Positions 5,657 to 6,126 of a stretch of DNA of 6,126 nucleotides are shown here, piece after piece. Both the position numbers and the translations under genes were made by a program. A model generated the notes under the pieces. It saw nothing but the letters and a program-made list of their open reading frames with translations. It was not told the origin of the DNA and did not search any database. Each line of letters opens with the position of its first letter. Positions within the stretch are counted from its first letter, which is position 1. The stretch is taken from contig NZ_DAIQNN010000131.1 in NCBI RefSeq assembly GCF_036788415.1, positions 1-6,126 on the forward strand. The letters are read 5' to 3'. The stretch is from Rubrimonas sp036788415. GTDB taxonomy: Bacteria; Pseudomonadota; Alphaproteobacteria; Rhodobacterales; Rhodobacteraceae.

Positions 5657-6126
5657 ATGAGCGGTCTCGGCGGGCTCAACAAATCCCCCAACGGCGTGGT
5701 GGTGGGGCTGGTCCAGCTCCAGCTTCCCGTGGTGGCGACGCCAGACGACGTGGCGGCGCAGACGGCGCGCATCGTCGAACTGGTGGCCAAGGCGCGGCGC
5801 AACATGGCGACGATGGACCTTGTCGTGTTCCCGGAATACGCGCTGCACGGCCTGTCGATGGACATCAACCCCGCGATCATGGTCGAGCGCGACGGGCCGG
5901 AGACGGCGGCCTTCGCGAAAGCCTGCCGCGACAACCGCATCTGGGGCTGCTTCTCGATCATGGAGCGAAACCCCGGCGGGATGCCTTACAATGTCGGGCT
6001 GATCTACGACGATCGGGGCGTCGAGCGGCTCTACTATCGCAAGCTGCACCCCTGGGTTCCGGTCGAGCCGTGGGAGCCGGGCGATGTGGGGATCCCGGTG
6101 ATCGACGGCCCGAACGGCTGCAAGCT
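5657..6126 (+). CDS. amiF: formamidase (AmiF-type, nitrilase superfamily), 3' end outside window
   Basis: Only the first 156 complete codons are present; the family is usually about 335-345 residues. Formamidase hydrolyses formamide to formate and ammonia with a Glu-Lys-Cys triad. The start MSGLGGLNKSPNGVVVGLVQLQLPV (1-25) opens into the first beta strand of the CN_hydrolase fold. The triad glutamate is E60 in VVFPEYALHG (56-65), and the lysine is K129 in LYYRKLHPW (125-133). The nucleophilic cysteine would lie just past the right edge. SIMERNP (100-106), PYN (110-112) and PWEPGDVGIPV (138-148) resemble Helicobacter AmiF, as I recall it, more than the broader aliphatic amidase AmiE, which has different sequence after FS. 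E60 also matches the AmiF residue number. It is the fourth gene of the operon, suggesting intracellular processing of an imported or downstream amide. An AmiE-like specificity is the alternative. Confidence 0.88.
   Translation, partial: MSGLGGLNKSPNGVVVGLVQLQLPVVATPDDVAAQTARIVELVAKARRNMATMDLVVFPEYALHGLSMDINPAIMVERDGPETAAFAKACRDNRIWGCFSIMERNPGGMPYNVGLIYDDRGVERLYYRKLHPWVPVEPWEPGDVGIPVIDGPNGCK

Overview
The window is about 70% G+C or more by eye, densely coding, and looks like the chromosome of an alphaproteobacterium, possibly Rhodobacterales or a relative. The lineage is an inference from composition, the style of the tRNA, the Tat-exported solute-binding protein and the gene neighbourhood; no single marker fixes the genus. 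No mobile element, CRISPR array or degraded gene is visible.

Layout. The left edge holds a complete tRNA gene on the minus strand with anticodon CAU (1-76), best read as the lysidine-modified tRNA-Ile2 that decodes AUA. A 138-bp spacer (77-214) follows, with a plausible tRNA promoter pointing left. A soluble PAS-PAS-GGDEF diguanylate cyclase (215-1471, plus) comes next. It converges on a LysR-type regulator gene (1482-2369, minus), and a 26-nt dyad (1464-1489) covers both stop codons. A 144-bp divergent control region (2370-2513) separates the regulator from a plus-strand operon. That operon encodes a Tat-exported BMP/PnrA-family solute-binding protein (2514-3626), two BPD_transp_2 permeases (3623-4717 and 4714-5643, joined by 4-bp stop/start overlaps) and the start of a formamidase (AmiF-type nitrilase-superfamily enzyme, 5657 to the right edge).

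How the genes work together. The regulator and operon form a classic divergent LysR unit. The intergenic region has a textbook T-N11-A dyad next to a third copy of the same half-site, placed where one protein could repress its own gene and activate the transporter. The transporter belongs to the family that takes up nucleosides and related N-heterocycles. Its tight linkage to a formamidase suggests a nitrogen-scavenging function: import of a nitrogenous compound, with formamide or a short amide hydrolysed to formate and ammonia. The ATPase subunit is not in the window and may lie downstream of amiF. The cyclase and the tRNA look like unrelated neighbours.
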